Assembly (NCBI GenBank): GCA_963978895.1
Contig: OZ022238.1
Coordinates: forward strand, 12,359,418 to 12,423,417
Direction: 5' to 3'
Origin: Erpobdella octoculata
Taxonomy: Eukaryota > Annelida > Clitellata > Hirudinida > Erpobdellidae
Length of the DNA: 64,000 nucleotides
Shown here: positions 1 through 13,782 of the stretch, piece after piece
Layout: the number at the start of each line of letters is the position of its first letter
Numbering within the stretch: position 1 is the first letter of the stretch
The notes under the pieces: generated by a model
What the model was told of the DNA's origin: nothing
Databases searched by the model: none
The model's input: the letters and a program-made list of their open reading frames with translations, nothing else
Program-made: the position numbers and the translations under genes

Positions 1-1200
1 AATTGGCAATTTAGGCCTATCAACAAAACAAGCTATGTTATTATAACTCTAGATAATTTAATAATTTTTTTATTAATTTATGATAGCGATATAGTTAGTG
101 AAATCACAAAAATATTACCAGTCAAATTCAGTTGTTTTCTAAAGATGTGTCAAAAATACCCCACTTTACCTTACTTGTAGTGTGTTTTAGCTTGTAAATA
201 TAATTGATACTTCTCAGATGTTACTATTAATTAAAAATCATTGGAATCATAAAACTAAATTTTAAAAGTCATTGAATAGACATAAAATGTGCATACAATA
301 AAAATTTAAAAACAAGTAATTTATATTCTGCTGGTACAAATTAGCATTCAATTAAAAATTGACAGAACTTCACTAAATAGCATTTTTTTTTTATAAACGA
401 TGTTGCAAAAATTAAAATTTACATGTTTAAAATTCGTTATTTTTTTTTGAAAATTTGTCAAAACTTCAAACAAATGCAAATTTTGATATTTAAAATGCAG
501 AAAAAACGCTGTTTGCGATGAGATGATTTGAAAACAATAGTTGTCAATTTTATTGTAATTATTGATTTAAAAAATTTAGAAGTATCATTATTTGCATAAA
601 GATGTAGTAATTACATCTCATTACTAATTAATATACCGGGAACTCATTAATTACTAATTAATACACCGGGAACTCAGAACAAGAACAACATTATTATTAA
701 TGTCACGGTGGTTAACTTGAAAGACACCAGTTGCGTGAAAATTACTCCTAAAAATAATATTCCGCATGTTCCACAAAAAAATTTTTCAAAACTGAAGTCA
801 TGTTTGTTTCTATAAACTGAGTGAAGTTTTGAGAGACTAAAACACGTCTTACTTTCTTTTCAGTTTTTACCTGCTTTTTTCCTTAAAATTCACCATGTTC
901 TCCTTAAACATAATATTACAGAAGCCGTTCATCATCGAGATTGGTGATAGTCTATTTATCAAACAGCAATAAAAACATAGGAATCTAATGTAAACCTATA
1001 GAAGTCGCTAGCTTAAAAGTTGTAATTTATTAGAACTAGAACTATTTTACTGTTTGATATGATAACCAAGTTTCTTATTCAATCCAAAATGAAATAAGTA
1101 ATTTTAATTATCAATAGTGACAGTAAAATAAAGTTTTTCATCTTCAATTATACAATTAAAATAATATGAAATATAATTTTTTTTTAAAGACAACGCTTGT
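1..1200. other. A+T-rich non-coding stretch
   Basis: I see no coding region or family-level repeat here. A short local duplication around 626-675 repeats the words 'attactaattaatacaccggg' in near-identical form. The stretch ends at the target-site duplication of the hAT element that follows. Confidence 0.5.
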
Positions 1201-1208
1201 ATACTAAT

Positions 1209-2080
1209 CAGAGATGGACACAAACTATTTTTTTAAGTTAAGCTTTCACTAACTTTTAATTAAAAAATCTTAGCAAAGACTTGCAACTAATTTAAAATAG
1301 TTGACAACTAAACTAAAAAAAAGTAGTTAAACTTTTTCCAACTATTTCTTAACTTTTTTGTTTTTTATATTGATTTTGAAACATTTCGTTCTTTCAATTA
1401 ACTAATAACATGATCAAAAAGTAGAATGACTCACTGCTTGAAATTTCAACAAAACTGCATATTAAATGTTTATTTTTAAAGATAATCACCAAACGTTGCC
1501 ACAGACGCGCTTATTAGGACAAAATCGGCATCTTGCACTGAAATTTTTACTGTCCTGGCTGTCACCTTTAAGCTTGATTACTATAGCACTATGGGCGCGT
1601 TGTTAAATTGATCACGATAGTAAATCCTGGTGTTAACTCTACTAGCTCCTGCTCTAAGTAGGAATCAAACGTAAGAGTACAGCGGTAAGAAGGCATGAGC
1701 CTGGACCACCAATAGGAGCAAAGCGGTCAAATGAATCTTTTAAAAAACAATGCGCCCTATGCATCCTATTCTTTACTGATTCCTATTTTATATACTATCC
1801 TCTACACTACAACACGGCCAGGATTGATAGTTGAAGAGGAAGTTATTGTAAAGAAAACATAATGAGGTATAAACCCAAGAACTGATAAGCATAAAGTTTT
1901 ATTTAATTTTTTTTAAGCAACTAAATTTTATTCATTAAACGTTTTAGTTAGCAACAAAAATATTAGTTCAAATATCACTTTAACTAAACTGTTTTGACTT
2001 AGTTAAGCTTTGCTTTTAGTTACAAAATTGTAGTTAAACTATTAGTTAGTAACTTTTTAGTAAACTTTTGCCCATCACCG
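1209..2080. mobile_element. Non-autonomous hAT-like transposon
   Basis: The 872-bp element is bracketed by a perfect 8-bp direct repeat, ATACTAAT (1201-1208 and 2081-2088), the size made by hAT transposases. The ends are an imperfect inverted repeat: CAGAGATGGACACAAA on the left and, read inward from the right, CGGTGATGGGCAAAAG. Just inside both ends are many short A/T-rich words of the type AGTTAAA/TTTAACT, as expected of subterminal repeats. There is no transposase frame, so it would depend on a helper. The hAT assignment rests on the duplication length and end type. Confidence 0.75.
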
Positions 2081-2316
2081 ATACTAATGTACTAAAAGGT
2101 TAAAAATAATAATAATGTGTACACATTAAAAGTTTTTCAACTAAACTTTTCATTTGCGCAGTAACTTTTATTAGAAGCCTGCGCGCACTAATTTTATCAA
2201 TTGCTGATTTCTGAAAACTGCGGCCGCCCGTTATGAGAAATTGCTAACATAGATACCGACACAGGAAATTATGTATGTAGATTTATATAAATATTTATTT
2301 ATATATGTGCGATGTG

Positions 2317-2400
<84 letters not shown>

Positions 2401-2402
2401 AT

Positions 2403-2458
<56 letters not shown>

Positions 2459-2469
2459 ATAGATATATA

Positions 2470-2480
<11 letters not shown>
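2317..2480. repeat. (TA)n microsatellite
   Basis: A long TA dinucleotide tract with occasional TTTATA and TAGATA interruptions. It abuts the 5' end of the Helitron at 2470. Tyr-Ile repeat frames across it are artefacts. Confidence 0.95.
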
Positions 2481-4272
<1,792 letters not shown>

Positions 4273-4604
4273 GACTATCGCCATACGTTCTTATCTTCAA
4301 AATGAAAAGTTTAGTTCTAAAAAAGTTATTATGTTTACTTTATAATTTTTAACCTTTTAGTGCATTAGTACACGAGGGTTGTTTTAAAAAAATATTTTTT
4401 TAGATTTATATTATATTTTATTTTTTAATGTTTAATTTCTTATTAATCTAAATATTTCTTATAATTTTTAAATATCTAAATATTTTTTATTATTTTTAAC
4501 TTTTTAGTGATTAAATTTTTTTCTAAATTTATTAATTTATTTAATGTCACACATCGAAGTACTAAGCGAACTAGACGTTGCTTAACTTTGTTGATCGGAC
4601 GAGT

Positions 4605-4835
4605 AGCGGTTTTAAATGCTTTTATTTAACTTCACTCGTCTCTTTGTTTGTTTGTTTGTTTGTTTGTTTGTCTGTGGTGATCAAATTTTAGAAACAAGAA
4701 TTCACCCACTTTTCGACCACCTAGAGCTCTAAAACTTTTAGGAAAGCTTTATTCTGGATGACAATATATGAATTAAATGTTTCCGACATGAATTAGGCCT
4801 TAAATTAATTAAAATTAATCAAATCAAATTAATTC
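4605..4835 (-). repeat. Dispersed repeat with (TTTG)n core
   Basis: This segment matches, as reverse complement, a segment at about 62520-62775. Shared words include 'aaatgcttttattta', a (TTTG)n tract (4643-4671), 'cacccacttttcgaccacc' and 'aggccttaaattaatt'. It is an uncharacterised interspersed repeat. The A-rich end 'taaaagcatttaaa' also occurs at 28618-28633, next to another Helitron. Confidence 0.6.
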
Positions 4836-5427
4836 CTGCCATCTAGCAACTGTAATAAGTTGTTTATACATAAGTCGCCAGAGGTCCAAAATAATTAAAC
4901 AGTACGGATGTTTATTTATAAGTCGCCAGAGGTCCAAATAATTACCAAGATTGAGCGTAACGGTTGTTTTAGATTTACGCTACTCTAAATATTGTCAAAC
5001 ATTATTATTATCATTATTATTAAAGCATTTTTTTAAATTTATTTTTTATCTTTACTTGTTTCAAAAACAACGTTTGCGCCTAAACAACTTACAAAGCAAA
5101 TAAACAAAATTGCAAGTTAATATAAGCGTTGTAACATTGCAAGTATATATAAACCTTGTAACATTGCAAGTTAGTATAAAGTTGTTATATACTCATTTTT
5201 GATTCAAATCACGTGTCGTACAACAATGCTGATTTTATTTTTCAGAAAATAATATTATTTTAATGTAATATTAAAATGTTTGAATAATTCATTTCAATTG
5301 TTTATGTGTTGTTAGAGAAAATTATTACTGTTACTATTGCAACATCGCATAAAAAACGGAGTTTTTTAAAAAGTGCTTGAAATGTTATTTTACATTAAAA
5401 AATTAGTTTTTTTTAACTTCATCACAG
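4836..5427. other. Non-coding stretch upstream of the fibrinogen-related gene
   Basis: It holds two short local duplications: 'aagtcgccagaggtccaaa' at about 4871 and 4920, and 'ttgtaacattgcaagt' at about 5130 and 5157. No upstream exon or signal-peptide exon for the next gene was recognised. Confidence 0.45.
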
Positions 5428-7144
<1,717 letters not shown>

Positions 7145-7151
7145 GGAAGAG

Positions 7152-7157
7152 AATAAA
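7152..7157 (+). promoter_or_regulatory. Candidate poly(A) signal AATAAA
   Basis: AATAAA begins 7 bases after the stop codon of the fibrinogen-related gene. The 3' UTR would be very short, and more signals may lie further on. Confidence 0.4.
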
Positions 7158-7835
7158 ATACAATTAACTGTACATTTGCTCTAAATGTTATGTTGTTTAG
7201 TTAGAAAATGCCGGCTTTAAAAATCTTTTCATTCAATTGACATTTGTTTGCTCAATCTATTTATATAATTTCCCACCCTCACTCACTCAATCAGAAAAAC
7301 AGAGGGTTCCGGGGTCAGAGCCTCGAAGGTTCAATAATGGGGAGGGGATTTCCGGAGTTAGAACCTCCTGAAAATTTTGATTTTTTTTGGTAAGTACAAA
7401 AACAAAGTAAACGTAAAGAACCTCGTTTTATAAAAATTATTTATAATTGTTTAATTCGTCGAGTGAATTTTTTTGAGGATAGTAAGTCTATAAAATATAA
7501 AAACATTTACCACAGTCTTCTTAGTACCTAATATGTGAATTATGTGCGTGTTGTGAAAAACGAATTAAATTAATATGTTTAGTTTATCTCTAATTATTTA
7601 TCTTTGTATATCTATATATCTATCTATGTACTTGGTTTACTGATATCTTTTTTTCCTGTTTGTAGTGGCTTGCACGCGTGTCGTATCATATCGTTCATGT
7701 TGTTGCTGTCTTACAAATAAACCTCCTAATAGAGCCTTCGTGTTTGCAGTTTAATAATAATGTACCGAAGTTGTAACAAGGTCGTCGAGAAGTTTTAATT
7801 GACAAAATTTTGACGTTTTGTCAACAAACCTGATC
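7158..7835. other. Non-coding; possible old LTR region
   Basis: No gene is seen. Around 7300-7370 is a G-rich repeated phrase (GGTTCCGGGGTCAGAGCCTC, then a variant), echoed at 8820-9000. The part from about 7660 to 7800 precedes a decayed Gag frame and contains an AATAAA, so it could be LTR plus leader. I could not find paired LTRs. Confidence 0.3.
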
Positions 7836-7838
7836 AGA

Positions 7839-8340
7839 ATGACGTACACCATTAATCAACTGATGCAACAAATGTGCAAACAGCAAGAAGCTCTTATGAA
7901 GATTTTGGACAAACTGTCTTCATCTCGCGTCGAAGCGGACGAAGCTATCGTTGATTGACTTTAACGACGTATCGACAGATTTACGTACGACACAGAACAG
8001 GGTGCGATATTTTTAATTCTGGCTACGGCGTTTTGAGGATGCTTTGAATGAGTATCCGGACCTTCCAGAAGACAGCAAGACAAACATGTTCGTGTCACTT
8101 TTGGACTGCAACGCTTACGCTACATTCGTACGGCATATCTTGCCGAAGAAACCTGAAGATCTCCCGTGGTCAGCAACTGTCGAGATCCTATCCCAGGGCA
8201 GTCTGCTACATTGCAAACTGGACCACAACCACCTCCACCGCTTGAAGTTTAAAAAGATGGAAAATGTTATCACTTTGTGTTAATGGGGAAACAGGCCAGA
8301 TGTCAGTTTTGCAATAAACACACTTGGCTGTAGTGTTCGT
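7839..8340 (+). pseudogene. Decayed Gag remnant of a Gypsy-type retroelement
   Basis: An ATG at 7839 opens MTYTINQLMQQMCKQQEALM, which soon stops. After further breaks the frame at 8044-8280 reads NEYPDLPEDSKTNMFVSLLD, then YATFVRHILPKKPEDLPW and a short tail. The pattern 'LL..L....Y..FV..ILPK.P.D..W..TVE.L' is typical of Gag capsid regions of Ty3/Gypsy elements in invertebrates. Just after the final stop is a CQFC.KH..W..C-like string, perhaps a zinc-knuckle relic. At least two stops or frameshifts interrupt it, and no pol follows. A short piece of its end ('ttaatgg.aaaca.gccagatgt') recurs at about 8796. Family resemblance is by eye. Confidence 0.5.
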
Positions 8341-9030
8341 AAATGGACGTTGAATTTACATTGTGAACAGAAATATCACCAAAAAAACAAATCGAACTAA
8401 CTATACATTTACACAAATATCTTTCCATTATTTTTAAATCTTACTATTTTCAAACAGCTATATTTTTTGGTGTTTTTTAATGAACATATTAACTGCAGAA
8501 ATAATTTGGAACAACGATATATCCCATATGGAAAAATGGCATTCAATATGCCCAATGTTCCCACCTAGTTTGTAAAAAAAATATCACAAAACTGTTTTTT
8601 TTATGTCCGCAACATGTTCATATTTCTCAGTTTCATTAAAATTCCGCTAGTACACAACGTGTGGGCATTATTAAGTGAAAAATTGAAATTTGTACAAAAT
8701 AATAAAAAAACAAATCAAACAGGTGAAAGTTAATTTAAATAATTAAAAACATGCTTTTAAGTTAGCTGAAAAATATGAAAAGTCAACACCTTGCGTTAAT
8801 GGAAAACAAGCCAGATGTGGCGAACCCCAATAGGAGGGATTCCAAGTCTATAACTCTAGTGGCACACCCAATGGGGAGAGGGCTTTTGGGCTTAGAACCC
8901 CAAAGCCTTACCAAATATGGAAAAAATGTTTATGGTTAGAAACCCGGAAACACGCCCAATAGAGGCTAGTTGGGGTTAGAGCTCCAAAGGCGCACCCATT
9001 ATGAGAATTGTCCTAAAAAATCTAACAGAC
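8341..9030. other. Non-coding stretch between two retroelements
   Basis: A+T-rich with no gene. From 8817 to 9000 there is a degenerate run of similar phrases (variants of AACCCCAATAGGAGGGATT and GGGCTTAGAACCCCAAAG), which looks like a decayed short tandem repeat. Confidence 0.4.
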
Positions 9031-9035
9031 CATAT

Positions 9036-9239
9036 TTTTATATCTATGGTTTATAATCGAGGCTGATAAACCTCAGAAGATTCATAACTAAGAGAGATGA
9101 GAAAATATACAGGAGTGTTTACATAACTTCAATCAACCAGTCTTAATTACAGTTACTAAGATACAAGTTTTATTTGATTAAGTGTGTATTTCTTCTAAGT
9201 AATAAAGGACCATTTTCAAAGAACCTGAATATTATAACA
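9036..9239 (+). repeat. 5' LTR of Ty3/Gypsy element
   Basis: A 204-bp direct repeat matching 13575-13778, with one difference seen (AACTAAGAG versus AACTAAAAG), so the insertion is recent. A 4-bp duplication ATAT flanks the whole element (9032-9035 and 13779-13782). It carries AATAAA at 9201 and ends in CA. The left edge is TTTTATATC rather than the usual TG, so the exact 5' boundary could be off by a few bases. Confidence 0.85.
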
Positions 9240-9241
9240 AT

Positions 9242-9260
9242 TGGTGTCAGAATTGGGATA
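9242..9260 (+). promoter_or_regulatory. Primer-binding site, tRNA-Leu type
   Basis: TGGTGTCAGAATTGGGATA starts two bases after the LTR end. Its complement resembles the 3' end of leucine tRNAs (...CCCACTTCTGACACCA) with a few mismatches. Position and the TGG start fit a minus-strand primer site; the tRNA identity is from memory of tRNA-Leu 3' ends. Confidence 0.65.
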
Positions 9261-9265
9261 CAAGA

Positions 9266-10342
9266 ATGGTTTTGAAATCATTGGATGAGCTTTGGGCGAG
9301 TGAAATGAAAGACGAGCTGGAGAAACGTGGCCTGAGCGATACAGGTAAAAAGGACGAACTTATGGAACGCCTCTTAGCCGCGTTAGTGAATGAGGGATAT
9401 GGGCCTCACGACGACGAATATCTATTCGACATTGACGAGGAAGCTGTGGTCAAGCGAAGGAAATTAAAAAACAAATTGCTGGAGGAAGAAAGACAACGAG
9501 CGAAAGAAAACATGGCAGCACAGAAGACAGGAGAAGGAATGATTCTTGGCCACGGAAACAAAGTGGCAGCAGCCGGTACAACTGTTGAGAGTTTGGTCGC
9601 AGAGTTGGCTGAGGCAGTGGTGGACACGGTTCTGGACCAGCGGGCTGCTGGTGATGTGGGTTGCTGCGGCGAAACCCAATTTGAACTGGAGTCCACCAGC
9701 TGTGTCTCAGAGCATGTGACGGATGACGGCCGTACAGACTGCACAAGTCAGGTGGGTCATGATGATGAGCCTGTCAAAGACGGTCATGATAAGGAACCTT
9801 GCAAAGATGCTCAAGATGAACCATGCAAAGATGGTGACAGTGATACAGTCGGTTTGGACGTCAAAAACCAAACTAAAGAAGATGAGAAGAATGTTGAAAA
9901 CGAAATGCAAAACGATGAGGATGAAAGTGACGATGATGATTATAATAATGGCAATAACAACTATGGCTTTCACCCATACTGCGACGGTTCTGAAACGGAA
10001 GCCTCCATAACAGACGACGGCACCGAATATTCAGGGTCAGATTTTAGTGAAGAATCTGACTCGGATGAAGCAACCGAGGATTTAGAAACGGACGAAACTC
10101 CAATGGAAAAATACGTCAAAGTTAACTTGACAAGAAAAGAAGACACTGATTTGAGAGACGATAGCGATGATTTGAAGAAAGATCCGCTGGACGATACGAA
10201 AGTTGACACCGACGAAAGAGCCGAGTTGGAATGTGAAAAGAAAACGTTCGATTGTAGCTTGGAAGAAAACAAACATGACGGCGATGAACTTCTCCAAAAC
10301 AACAATAGCAATGCAGCAAGCAAAAAACTCTGGAAAAAATGA
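9266..10342 (+). CDS. Retroelement ORF1: SAP-domain, acidic protein
   Basis: A 358-codon frame just downstream of the primer-binding site, in the place of gag. Residues about 5-40 form a SAP-type helix-loop-helix (LWASEMKDELEKRGLSDTGK, then KDELMERLLAAL); SAP domains bind A+T-rich DNA. A charged helix (VVKRRKLKNKLLEEERQR) follows. The rest is very acidic, with repeated DEPCKDG-like units (about 165-195) and long Asp/Glu runs. No capsid homology and no CCHC zinc knuckle is visible. The frame breaks at 10342, but a similar composition continues in another frame. It could be a divergent Gag or a captured SAP protein. Confidence 0.6.
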   Translation: MVLKSLDELWASEMKDELEKRGLSDTGKKDELMERLLAALVNEGYGPHDDEYLFDIDEEAVVKRRKLKNKLLEEERQRAKENMAAQKTGEGMILGHGNKVAAAGTTVESLVAELAEAVVDTVLDQRAAGDVGCCGETQFELESTSCVSEHVTDDGRTDCTSQVGHDDEPVKDGHDKEPCKDAQDEPCKDGDSDTVGLDVKNQTKEDEKNVENEMQNDEDESDDDDYNNGNNNYGFHPYCDGSETEASITDDGTEYSGSDFSEESDSDEATEDLETDETPMEKYVKVNLTRKEDTDLRDDSDDLKKDPLDDTKVDTDERAELECEKKTFDCSLEENKHDGDELLQNNNSNAASKKLWKK

Positions 10343-10797
10343 GACAAGAACAGAGAACGGTACCGAGGGTTTTAAATCAGATGAATCCACAGAAGATTCT
10401 AGATCAGATAGACTAAGAGTCATTGTAAAATCAAATAACAGTTTGATGAAGGGATTTATTGGATTTATGGAACGACGTGTTTTTGAAAAACCTTTTGAAG
10501 AGTTTCTTGAGAAAGATCTAAAGGATGTGAAGGAAGAAGAAAAAGCAGACAATTCCGATAAACCGTGCAAAGATGTTCAGGACGAGGCATGCAAAAAAAG
10601 GCTGTGATGAACCGTGCAAAAATGGCGACGATGAGCCAAAGAAAGACTCTGTTGATGAGCCAAAGAAGGACTGGAAGAAACTGTGTCAAACGGTCAAGAG
10701 ACTTGACCATGTTGTTTGCGAATTGCGGTCAAAGCCACGAGTAAAGATCAAAGTATTTTGGTGTTCGTGGCCGAGTCGCATTTCTTAAAAGCGATAT
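10343..10797 (+). pseudogene. Frameshifted continuation of ORF1
   Basis: After the stop at 10342 the same kind of sequence goes on in other frames. One reads SDESTEDSRSDRLRV, FMERRVFEKPFEEFLEKDLK and DNSDKPCKDVQDEACKK to 10607. The next reads CDEPCKNGDDEPKKD and LCQTVKRLDHVVCELRSKPR to 10788. The DEPCK units match those in ORF1, so these are one coding unit split by at least two frameshifts. They could be real mutations, sequencing errors or programmed shifts; no slippery signal was identified. Confidence 0.55.
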
Positions 10798-10835
10798 GCT
10801 GTTCGGGACGAACAGAATTAAGAAGGGGGTAATAA
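10798..10835 (+). repeat. Internal copy of the element's 3' end with polypurine tract
   Basis: This block carries CTGTTCGGGACGAACAG (7-bp arms CTGTTCG/CGAACAG) followed by AATTAAGAAGGGGGTA. The same block ends pol at 13542-13574, directly before the 3' LTR. Here it is followed not by the LTR but by TGTAAAA...TTTTACA (10837-10857), which looks like the start of a different LTR. It marks a junction between two retroelement sequences. Confidence 0.7.
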
Positions 10836-10860
10836 TGTAAAATCGCTGTTTTTACAATAG

Positions 10861-13563
10861 GTTTTCCCATTGATAGACGTTAAAGGACTTCGAATAACTA
10901 TTATGGACATTATTAATAAACCAGAAGGTATAACTAGACGTAACAAAGCTAGAAAGATGCTAGAAAAGATGAAGAAACAAGGAGTTATTGAACCATCCAA
11001 TAGTCCATGGAGTTCACCTGTAGTACTTGTAAGGAAGAAAGATAACTCGCTACGTTTTTGTGTCGACTACAGAATGTTGAACGAGGTCACACAAAAAGAT
11101 AGTTACCCTTTGCCCAGAATCGATGACACCATCGATACACTTGCGGGATCTCGAATGTTTTCTACTTTAGATCTTAAGAGTGGATATTGGCAGGTGGGAA
11201 TACATCCCCAGGATCGCGAGAAAACTGCCTTTTCAATAGGTGAAGGATTGTGGCAATTTACAGTGATGCCATTTGGCTTGTGCAACGCACCCGCAACTTT
11301 CGAGCGACTTATGGAGTATGTGTTACAAGGATTAAATTGGAGAACGTGTCTTGTTTATTTGGACGACATTATTGTTGTTGGAAAGACGTTTGAAGAGCAT
11401 CTACACAATCTTGGAGAAGTTTTCCAGAGGATCCGAGATGCTGGTATGAAGCTAAATCCGTCGAAGTGTGCACTTTTCAAAAGCAAGGTGAAATATCTTG
11501 GTCATATAGTTTCTGCCGAAGGGGTAGGAACCGATCCTGAGAAAATTGAAGCGGTTAACCATTGGCCTGTTCCGAGAAATTCTCAAGAATTAAGAAGTTT
11601 TCTTGGTTTGTGCACATATTATCGACGATTTGTAGCCAGCTTTTCCAGCATTGCAAAGGAACTATATAAGCTTACAGAAAAGAATGCACCGTTTGATTGG
11701 TCAGAGGCAAATCAACAGGCGTTCGAACGGTTAAAAATAGCTTTGAGTTTGACGCCAGTTCTGTCGTATCCAATCCCTGGAAAAGATTTCCTATTAGACA
11801 CAGATGCAAGCAATGAAGGAATAGGGGCAGTGCTTAGTCAAATTATTGACGGTAATGAAAAGGTTATAGCTTATTATAGCAGAACTTTGTCGAAACCGGA
11901 GCGCAATTATTGCGTCACCAGACGTGAGTTATTAGCAATCGTTGATTCTATTAAGCACTTTCACAAGTATTTATATGGTCAAAAGTTTTTGTTGAGAACA
12001 GATCACGCTGCTTTGAAATGGCTTTTAAATTTTAAAAATCCAGAAGAACAAGTGGCTAGGTGGATCGAACGTTTACAATCATACGAGTTTGAAATTCAGC
12101 ATCGGAAGGGTGAACAGCACAAAAATGCTGACGCACTGTCACGACGACCTTGCAATGATGAATGTAAGTATTGCATTCGCATGGAGGGGAAGGAAATGAA
12201 TAATCAGTGTTTTCAGGTACGGTTTCAAATTGACGACACTTGGTCAGATGATGTGATTCGAGACGAACAGTTAAAAGATGATGATATAGGGCCGATTTTG
12301 AGATGGATGGAAGAAGGGAAGAAACCTGACTGGCAAGAGATTTCTGAATTGAGTCCTGCTACTAAATCGTATTGGGCACAATGGGACTCTCTAAGGATTG
12401 TAAACGGATCTCTAAAAAGAATTTGGGAAAGCACTGATGGTTCCACCAATGTTTTGCAATTAATTATTCCAAAATTAAAAGTGCCAGAAGTGCTCCAACA
12501 AATGCACTCCGGAGTATCAGGGGGACATCTAGGGATGAATAAAACGTTGGACAAGATCCGCCAAAGATTTTATTGGGTATACTGTAAGATGGATGTAGAG
12601 GAATGGTGTAAAAAATGTGATACCTGTGCCGCTAGTAAAGGACCACACGCTAAAACAAAGGGCCATTTACAACAGTACAATGTAGGTTCCCCTTTTGAAA
12701 GAATTGCTATAGATTTAGCAGGTCCATTTCCAGTGTCAAAATCTGGCAATAAGTACATTCTTGTGGTCATAGATTATTTTACAAAATGGCCAGAGGTTTT
12801 TGCTATACCTAATCAAGAAGCAGTGACAGTTGCCAACGTTGTTGTTGATGGCTGGGTTAGTCGCTATGGAGTACCAATGGAGCTCCATTCAGATCAGGGC
12901 AGGAACTTTGATTCACAGCTGTTTAGAGAAATGTGCCGTGTTTTAGGCATACATAAAACCCGCACAACTCCCCTTCATCCTCAGTCTGACGGTATGGTGG
13001 AACGATTTAATCGAACTATTCAACAGCACTTGTCTAAGATGGTCGGTGAAAACCAAGTTGATTGGGATAAACACATTCCGTTATTTTTGATGGCTTACAG
13101 AGGATCGGTTCACAACACGACGAAGGCCACTCCAAGTAAAATGTTATTTGGACGGGAGATGCGACTTCCTTGCGATCTTATGTTTGGAAGTCCGGGAGAC
13201 AAAGTAGAATCGGAAAGCGAGTATGCCTCACAATTGCGGGCTCGGTTAAATGAAATTCATTTTGTAGCCCGAAATAGGATCAAAGCAGCCAGCGAAAGAA
13301 TGAAAACTCGGTATGATCGTCAATCAAATATGAAAGAGTTTAAAGAAAATGATTTGGTGTGGTTCTACAATCCACAACGTAAAATTGGGAAATCACCTAA
13401 ACTTCAACAAGACTGGGAAGGACCATATAGAATTATTAAAAAGATCAATGATGTCATCTACCGGATTCAAAAGGGCCAACGTACTAAGATGAAAGTAATT
13501 CATGTTGACCGCCTTGCCAAATATTATGGAGGCAATGAAACTGTTCGGGACGAACAGGATTAA
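10861..13563 (+). CDS. Ty3/Gypsy Pol: reverse transcriptase, RNase H, integrase
   Basis: An uninterrupted frame of about 900 codons (first ATG 10903). Domains in order: reverse transcriptase (SPVVLVRKKDNSLRFCVDYR, MPFGLCNAPATFERL, catalytic VYLDDIIV); RNase H (DTDASNEGIGAVLSQ, RRELLAIVD, TDHAALKWL, NADALSRR); integrase with an HHCC finger (MHSGVSGGHLG...CKKCDTC), DDE residues (IDLAGPF, SDQGRNF, DGMVERFN) and a C-terminal GPY-type module (WEGPYRI). All key catalytic motifs are visible, so it looks potentially active. The aspartic protease that normally precedes RT is missing: the frame starts almost directly at RT. Confidence 0.95.
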   Translation, partial: VFPLIDVKGLRITIMDIINKPEGITRRNKARKMLEKMKKQGVIEPSNSPWSSPVVLVRKKDNSLRFCVDYRMLNEVTQKDSYPLPRIDDTIDTLAGSRMFSTLDLKSGYWQVGIHPQDREKTAFSIGEGLWQFTVMPFGLCNAPATFERLMEYVLQGLNWRTCLVYLDDIIVVGKTFEEHLHNLGEVFQRIRDAGMKLNPSKCALFKSKVKYLGHIVSAEGVGTDPEKIEAVNHWPVPRNSQELRSFLGLCTYYRRFVASFSSIAKELYKLTEKNAPFDWSEANQQAFERLKIALSLTPVLSYPIPGKDFLLDTDASNEGIGAVLSQIIDGNEKVIAYYSRTLSKPERNYCVTRRELLAIVDSIKHFHKYLYGQKFLLRTDHAALKWLLNFKNPEEQVARWIERLQSYEFEIQHRKGEQHKNADALSRRPCNDECKYCIRMEGKEMNNQCFQVRFQIDDTWSDDVIRDEQLKDDDIGPILRWMEEGKKPDWQEISELSPATKSYWAQWDSLRIVNGSLKRIWESTDGSTNVLQLIIPKLKVPEVLQQMHSGVSGGHLGMNKTLDKIRQRFYWVYCKMDVEEWCKKCDTCAASKGPHAKTKGHLQQYNVGSPFERIAIDLAGPFPVSKSGNKYILVVIDYFTKWPEVFAIPNQEAVTVANVVVDGWVSRYGVPMELHSDQGRNFDSQLFREMCRVLGIHKTRTTPLHPQSDGMVERFNRTIQQHLSKMVGENQVDWDKHIPLFLMAYRGSVHNTTKATPSKMLFGREMRLPCDLMFGSPGDKVESESEYASQLRARLNEIHFVARNRIKAASERMKTRYDRQSNMKEFKENDLVWFYNPQRKIGKSPKLQQDWEGPYRIIKKINDVIYRIQKGQRTKMKVIHVDRLAKYYGGNETVRDEQD

Positions 13564-13574
13564 GAAGGGGGTAG
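13542..13574 (+). promoter_or_regulatory. Hairpin and polypurine tract before 3' LTR
   Basis: CTGTTCGGGACGAACAG (arms pair over a GGA loop) overlaps the last codons of pol, followed by AAGAAGGGGG, the plus-strand primer tract. The 3' LTR begins within a few bases. Confidence 0.75.
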
Positions 13575-13778
13575 TTTTATATCTATGGTTTATAATCGAG
13601 GCTGATAAACCTCAGAAGATTCATAACTAAAAGAGATGAGAAAATATACAGGAGTGTTTACATAACTTCAATCAACCAGTCTTAATTACAGTTACTAAGA
13701 TACAAGTTTTATTTGATTAAGTGTGTATTTCTTCTAAGTAATAAAGGACCATTTTCAAAGAACCTGAATATTATAACA
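13575..13778 (+). repeat. 3' LTR of Ty3/Gypsy element
   Basis: 204 bp, one difference from the 5' LTR by eye. It is followed by the 4-bp target duplication ATAT. It carries the same AATAAA, which would serve as the transcript end signal here. Confidence 0.9.
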
Positions 13779-13782
13779 ATAT

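Noticed and set aside
9406..10570. Several minus-strand frames of 65-162 codons
   Set aside because: They are shadows of the acidic, GAA/GAT-rich ORF1 on the plus strand.
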